A DNA stretch of 10,002 nucleotides. It comes from an uncultured Mycoplasmatota bacterium (GTDB lineage: Bacteria > Bacillota_I > Bacilli_A > RF39 > UBA660). Under the pieces are notes generated by a model that saw only the letters and a program-made list of their open reading frames with translations, searched no databases and had not been told where the DNA came from. Made by a program: the position numbers and the translations under genes. Shown piece by piece: positions 5,541 through 10,002 of this stretch. Numbering within the stretch: position 1 is the stretch's first letter; the number at the start of each line of letters is the position of its first letter. Where the stretch lies: the NCBI GenBank assembly GCA_948469295.1, contig CAOKLK010000010.1, forward strand, positions 1-10,002, in the 5' to 3' direction.

Positions 5541-8500
5541 TTATTTTTCAGTAGTATTTGAAGCTAAATTTTTATAATAATAATATCTTGAAATAGCCAC
5601 TTTTTTATTTTCTTCCATTAAATCTTTTGCAAGCTTTTCATCTTTTACTTTTAAAGCATGGTAACGAACCTCATGATCCAAAAATTCTTCATACTTATCA
5701 AAATTTGGTTCTTTACTATCCAATGATAAAACCTTAGTTGTTGGTTGATAACGCATTAATAAATTATATCCTACTTCAACGGCTAATTTTTGTTCCAAAT
5801 TACTACAACTCATCCCCCCACGAATTCCTTGTTCAATACAAGGAGCATAAGCAATAATAATACTTGGACCATAATGTTCTTTCGCTTCTCGAAAAACTTT
5901 TAAAGTATGCATCATATCAGCACCTAAACTAATACTTGCAACATAACAATTTGGATAACTCATAGCAATACGAAATAAATCTTTTTTTGCACTTCGTTTT
6001 CCAAAGTCAGCAAATTCTGCAACTTGACCAATATGACTAGATTTACTCATTTGCCCACCAGTATTCGAATAAACTTCTGTATCCAAAACCAAGATTTTCA
6101 AATTTTCATTAGATGAAAGAACATGATCTATCCCAGAAAAACCAATATCATATGCCCAACCATCTCCTCCAAGTGCCCAAACCGTACGAGCTGGCAAATA
6201 ATCCAAATGATCAGCAATTTCTTTGGGAATATTCTTATGCATTAATTTCTCTTTGATCGAAGAAGTTATTTTATAGTCATCAAAATGCTCCATACAAGAT
6301 AAAAATAATTCTTGTACCTCTTGATCTACTAAAGAAATAGATTCTTTCATAACTTCAAAAATTCTTTTTCGTTTCGTTTCATAAGATATATGCATTCCAT
6401 AAGCAAATTCAGCATTATCTTCAAACAAAGAATTTGCCCAAGAAATACTATATGGAGTCGATGGAACACTTCCTCCATAAATACTGGAACAACCAGTTGC
6501 ATTAGCAATAACTAATTCATCTTGATAAATTTGAGTTAATAACTTAATGTAAGCAGTTTCTCCACATCCTGCACAAGCTCCACTAAATTCAAATCGTGGT
6601 TTTCTTAATTGACTATTTTTTATAGTATAAAGCGGTTCAACATCTGGATTTTCATAGGTTTCAAAATAATGATTCGCTAACTCTTGTTTTGTTTCATCAT
6701 ATTCACCAAATTCCAAAGCCTTCGCTCCACCTTTTCCTGGACAAATATTAATACACAATCCACAACTAGTACAATCCGCTTCACTAATTCCCATATAATA
6801 TTGATATTCTGATGTTCCAAGTGCTGGAACTCCAATATCTTCTTTTACCAAAAATGGACGAATAACTGCATGAGGACACACAAAAGAGCACATTCCACAT
6901 TGAATACAATTTTCACTCTTCCATTTGACAACCTGATTGGCAATTTTTCTCTTTTCTTGACAACTAAGTCCCCCGGGAAATGTCCCATCTTGATAAGGTT
7001 CTATTTCTGATACTGTAATATCATTTCCAAGACGATGTCGAATTTTGTCAATAATTGTCATTTTATTTTCGTTTTCTTGACTATTGCTAATATCAACTAA
7101 TTTCAAATCATGTAAATGATCAAACACACTTTGAATAGCTTTAATATTATTAGAAACAACTTCCTCTCCTTTAGTAGCAAAGTCTTTCTTTATAGTTTCT
7201 CCAACAACATCTTTGGCATTCGAAAATCCTAAAAAAGACAAAATAACAACTTCCATAATTTTATTAATTTTTCCTTTTAAATGATATTGAAGTGCAATAT
7301 TCTCAGCATCTATAGTTTGAATTTTAATCTTCTTTTCTCGAATGTATGCAAGATCACGCAATGTTAAGGATTCCATCAACTTTTGATCACTAGAAGTATT
7401 AACAAATAAAATACCATTCTCCTTCATTCCATCTAACATATGATATTGAGAGAAATACTCTAACTTTGTAACAACTACAATATCAGGATTTTGAACATAA
7501 TATGGAGCTTCAATTTTACAATCAGAAATTCGTAAATGACTAACCGTAACTCCTCCACTTTTTTTAGAATCATATTCAAAATACCCTTGCACATAAGAAT
7601 CTTGATTCAATCCAATAATATGCAAAATATCTTTACTTGCTCCCACCATACCATCGGAACCAAAACCATAAATTTTAACTTCCTTAGCATGCAAAGGAAT
7701 ACGATATGAAGTATCATAAGAAATACTCAAATTCGTTACATCATCAACAATTCCAACAGTAAAATTAGTTTTTGAATTAGAATCTTCTAAATAATCAAAC
7801 ACTCCTTGAATCATCGCTGGAGTAGTATCCTTAGATGCAAGTCCATATCTTCCACCAATAATTTTAACATTCTTAGAAGAAAGAGAACATAAAACATCCA
7901 AATAAAGTGGTTCTCCATTCCCTCCTTGTTCTTTTGCTCGATCCAAAACAGCAATATTCCTAACACTTTCTGGAATGACTTCCAATAAATACTTACTACT
8001 AAAAGGACGATATAAATGAACTTCTACAAATCCATATTTTTTCCCCTTTTTATTTTCTTCTTCCACTACTTGACGAATGGTTTCACTAACACTTCCCATT
8101 GCAATAATAATATGTGTAGCATTTGCATCTCCATAATAAACAAATGGAGCATAATGGGTATGAGCAATCTGATTAATTTCTTTCATATAATGATTTACAA
8201 TATCTGGAACTTTATCATAAAATTGATTTTTTGCTTCCATACTTTGAAAGAAAATATCTTCATTTTCTGCCATCCCACGTTCCATAGATTTAGAAACATT
8301 TAAACTACGTTGTTTAAACCTTTCTACTTCCTCCCAAGGAACTAATTTTAACAAATCTTCTTCCTCAATAGAATCAATTGTATTCATTTCATGACTAGTT
8401 CGAAAACCGTCAAAAAAATGTAAAAATGGCAAACTGCTCTTTATTGCAGACAAATGAGCAACAGCTGCTAAATTCTGACAATCATATACATTAGAAGAAG

Positions 8501-8915
8501 CTAACATACAAAATCCAGTCGAACGAGTTGCATAAACATCACTATGATCTCCAAATATAGATAACGCATGCGTAGCTACTGTTCTACTAGCAACATGAAT
8601 CACTCCTGGTAACATTTCTCCAGCCATCTTATACATATTCGGAATCATTAATAAAAGTCCTTGACTCGCTGTAAAAGTCGTAGCAAGACTTCCCGTCATC
8701 AAAGCTCCATGCATAGTTCCAGCAGCACCAGCTTCACTTTGCATTTCTACAACCTTTACTTTATCATGATATAAATTATAACATTCACTATGAGATAACT
8801 TATCAACATTACTAGCCATCGGACTAGATGGAGTAATCGGATAAATACTAGCAACCTCACTAAACAAATAAGCAATTCTAGAAGCAGCCATATTTCCATC
8901 AACAACTAATTTCAT
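5541..8915 (-). CDS. nifJ: Pyruvate:ferredoxin (flavodoxin) oxidoreductase
   Basis: The single-chain enzyme of 1124 residues converts pyruvate and CoA to acetyl-CoA and CO2 and reduces ferredoxin or flavodoxin, the key step of anaerobic pyruvate catabolism. It starts MKLVVDGNMAASRIAYLFSE, with YPITPSSPMAS of the N-terminal pyruvate/TPP domain. Two 4Fe-4S ferredoxin motifs follow: C670, C673, C676, C680 (CIQCGMC, FVCP) and C715, C718, C721, C725 (CTSCGLC, NICP). The cluster near TPP uses C781, C784 (CAGCGE), C809 (ATGCSS) and C1026 (APCIEQG). The TPP motif is GGDGWAYDIG (916 to 925) with EVYSNTGGQ (947 to 955). All cofactor residues look intact. It is slightly shorter than the usual 1170 to 1200, mainly at the C-terminus. 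A strong AAAAGGAGG site (8929 to 8921) supports the start. It is monocistronic with its own promoter and terminator. Confidence 0.97.
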   Translation of the reverse strand: MKLVVDGNMAASRIAYLFSEVASIYPITPSSPMASNVDKLSHSECYNLYHDKVKVVEMQSEAGAAGTMHGALMTGSLATTFTASQGLLLMIPNMYKMAGEMLPGVIHVASRTVATHALSIFGDHSDVYATRSTGFCMLASSNVYDCQNLAAVAHLSAIKSSLPFLHFFDGFRTSHEMNTIDSIEEEDLLKLVPWEEVERFKQRSLNVSKSMERGMAENEDIFFQSMEAKNQFYDKVPDIVNHYMKEINQIAHTHYAPFVYYGDANATHIIIAMGSVSETIRQVVEEENKKGKKYGFVEVHLYRPFSSKYLLEVIPESVRNIAVLDRAKEQGGNGEPLYLDVLCSLSSKNVKIIGGRYGLASKDTTPAMIQGVFDYLEDSNSKTNFTVGIVDDVTNLSISYDTSYRIPLHAKEVKIYGFGSDGMVGASKDILHIIGLNQDSYVQGYFEYDSKKSGGVTVSHLRISDCKIEAPYYVQNPDIVVVTKLEYFSQYHMLDGMKENGILFVNTSSDQKLMESLTLRDLAYIREKKIKIQTIDAENIALQYHLKGKINKIMEVVILSFLGFSNAKDVVGETIKKDFATKGEEVVSNNIKAIQSVFDHLHDLKLVDISNSQENENKMTIIDKIRHRLGNDITVSEIEPYQDGTFPGGLSCQEKRKIANQVVKWKSENCIQCGMCSFVCPHAVIRPFLVKEDIGVPALGTSEYQYYMGISEADCTSCGLCINICPGKGGAKALEFGEYDETKQELANHYFETYENPDVEPLYTIKNSQLRKPRFEFSGACAGCGETAYIKLLTQIYQDELVIANATGCSSIYGGSVPSTPYSISWANSLFEDNAEFAYGMHISYETKRKRIFEVMKESISLVDQEVQELFLSCMEHFDDYKITSSIKEKLMHKNIPKEIADHLDYLPARTVWALGGDGWAYDIGFSGIDHVLSSNENLKILVLDTEVYSNTGGQMSKSSHIGQVAEFADFGKRSAKKDLFRIAMSYPNCYVASISLGADMMHTLKVFREAKEHYGPSIIIAYAPCIEQGIRGGMSCSNLEQKLAVEVGYNLLMRYQPTTKVLSLDSKEPNFDKYEEFLDHEVRYHALKVKDEKLAKDLMEENKKVAISRYYYYKNLASNTTEK

Positions 8916-8947
8916 TTCATTCCTCCTTTTAGATTAATAACAAATTC

Positions 8948-8976
8948 ATTATAACATGTATCCTATAGAACATAAA
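8948..8976 (-). promoter_or_regulatory. Likely nifJ promoter (extended -10)
   Basis: On the minus strand TATAAT lies at 8953 to 8948, preceded by TG and one base (TGTTATAAT). A weak TTTATG at 8976 to 8971 is in -35 position with a 17-bp gap. The box sits 20 bp before the ribosome binding site. I see no clear Rex or Fnr-type operator around it. Confidence 0.6.
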
Positions 8977-9035
8977 GAAATCAAAAATAAAATTTTATAT
9001 TCTCCCTCTTCTATATTTAGAATAAAAAAAAACAA

Positions 9036-9064
9036 TTGACAATCAAAGGTTTAAAAACTAAAAT
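9036..9064 (+). promoter_or_regulatory. Promoter of the gene starting at 9091
   Basis: TTGACA (9036 to 9041), a 17-bp gap and TAAAAT (9059 to 9064, five of six consensus bases) precede an AAAGGAGG ribosome binding site (9074 to 9081). It is divergent from the nifJ promoter within one 175-bp gap. Confidence 0.75.
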
Positions 9065-9090
9065 AAAAACACTAAAGGAGGAAAAAAATT

Positions 9091-10002
9091 ATGTTTACAA
9101 CAGAAGCTGTCATAAGCGATATCAAAAACGATGGATTCAATTTATGGATTGCATTCGAATGCCAAGAAAAATACTTTTCACCACATTGGACATTTGATTG
9201 TACAAAATTAGGAGATTACACAAAAATTCAAAACTTACTTAGTATTACAAAATCATCGAATACTCAAGAGTTAATTGGAAAAAAAGTAAGAATTATTGAT
9301 TCTGGAGCAAAACAAAATTCTCTACTTGCAATTGGTTCATTAGAAAAAAACAAATTTATTGATTTATATGGAAATGAATTCTTAACAAAAGAAAATACAA
9401 TTTATCAACATCATAATAAATCAAAAAAGAGTCATTTAAGCACAAAACAAAAAATACTTTTAATAACCATTTACGCAAATATGTTTGCACTTGGAACACC
9501 TACATTTCATCAAAAACTACAAAACTTTACCCTAAAAACAGTACAAACAGATGAAAGAAATTTTGATTTTGACAAAAATGTAGTATCAAACATTTTACCA
9601 ATTCAAAAAGAATATAAATTAGAGGAATTAAGATTAATTGCAACACCTACCACACTACAGACAAAATACTACTTTGTAAAATATGAAGATACAATATTGA
9701 AAAAAAATGAAACAAGTAAAACAATATCTCCAATTAACTTCTATGTGAAATATGGAACCAAAAATGAGGAACAACAATTGTTAGAAAGAATACCTTTAAG
9801 ATTTACAATTACCAAAAATACAATAACATTAAGTCCATCTGCTACTATTCCATGCTATGAACTAAGACAAAATGCTTGGGTAGAAATATCACTACCAAAA
9901 GAACTAAGAAATAAAAAAACTTTTACACAAGCAGAATTAGCAAAAATAGAAGAGTTGTATAATTACCAAGGTTTTGACTGGGAAAATAACTATTTTAATA
10001 AC
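9091..10002 (+). CDS. Uncharacterised protein (partial, C-terminus outside window)
   Basis: The frame is open from ATG 9091 to the window end: 304 codons, no stop. The start is firm: AAAGGAGG lies 9 nt upstream, behind a consensus promoter. The protein begins MFTTEAVISDIKNDGFNLWI, with no signal peptide. It has a lysine/asparagine-rich, mostly hydrophilic composition with many beta-prone stretches. One short hydrophobic run at residues 122 to 135 (ILLITIYANMFALG) follows a basic patch (KSKKSHLSTKQK); it is too short for a confident membrane segment. The N-terminal part, about residues 1 to 100, has alternating short beta-like segments (KKVRIIDSG, LLAIGSLEKNKFIDLYG), and the rest looks like a second domain. 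I do not recognise a family and assign no function. Codon use matches the host genes, so transfer is not indicated. Confidence 0.85.
   Translation, partial: MFTTEAVISDIKNDGFNLWIAFECQEKYFSPHWTFDCTKLGDYTKIQNLLSITKSSNTQELIGKKVRIIDSGAKQNSLLAIGSLEKNKFIDLYGNEFLTKENTIYQHHNKSKKSHLSTKQKILLITIYANMFALGTPTFHQKLQNFTLKTVQTDERNFDFDKNVVSNILPIQKEYKLEELRLIATPTTLQTKYYFVKYEDTILKKNETSKTISPINFYVKYGTKNEEQQLLERIPLRFTITKNTITLSPSATIPCYELRQNAWVEISLPKELRNKKTFTQAELAKIEELYNYQGFDWENNYFNN

Noticed and set aside
8016..8303. Plus-strand open frame of 95 codons inside nifJ
   Set aside because: Antisense to a conserved part of nifJ, with no ribosome binding site and a composition (F, I, N rich) typical of the complement of AT-rich coding sequence.
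1..10002. tRNA, rRNA or CRISPR array
   Set aside because: I found no cloverleaf with a T-arm GTTCRANNC pattern, no rRNA-like stretch and no regularly spaced repeats.

Overview
The window looks like chromosome from an AT-rich, low-GC Firmicutes or Mollicutes-type fermentative anaerobe. The clues are very A/T-rich codon use, strong AGGAGG-type ribosome binding sites, TTGACA/TATAAT promoters, and a pyruvate:ferredoxin oxidoreductase. The tryptophan codons I read are TGG and I see no sign of TGA being read as sense, so the standard bacterial code fits. The species cannot be named from the sequence.

Positions 1 to about 3100 are the right-hand part of an integrated, probably decaying mobilizable element. 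In order it holds a divergent XRE-type repressor (cut by the window edge), a 20-bp perfect palindrome that is a likely operator, a small DUF3173/excisionase-like protein, a RepA-type ATPase gene broken by one extra T, a hairpin-rich gap that may be the transfer origin, and a 441-codon open reading frame. That frame joins the N-terminal part of a MobV (Pre/Mob) relaxase to the catalytic half of a tyrosine integrase. Two 9-bp direct repeats just after the integrase stop resemble integrase arm sites, so the element end is probably between about 3022 and 3098.

Positions about 3098 to 9000 are host backbone. recG (DNA repair helicase) and nifJ (pyruvate:ferredoxin oxidoreductase) both lie on the minus strand. 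Each is followed by a non-coding stretch that carries a complete small-RNA transcription unit: consensus promoter, two hairpins, a C-rich linker and an intrinsic terminator, about 105 nt in all. One (minus strand, about 3205 to 3098) lies downstream of recG. The other (plus strand, about 5393 to 5497) lies between recG and nifJ. The terminator loop of the plus-strand RNA (UCUUCAGGGGG) is perfectly complementary over 11 nt to CCCCCUGAAGA in the linker and terminator base of the minus-strand RNA. This pair of candidate small RNAs is the most interesting thing in the window.

Positions about 9036 to 10002 hold a plus-strand gene with a good promoter and ribosome binding site, divergent from nifJ. 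It encodes a protein I do not recognise, and it runs off the window.
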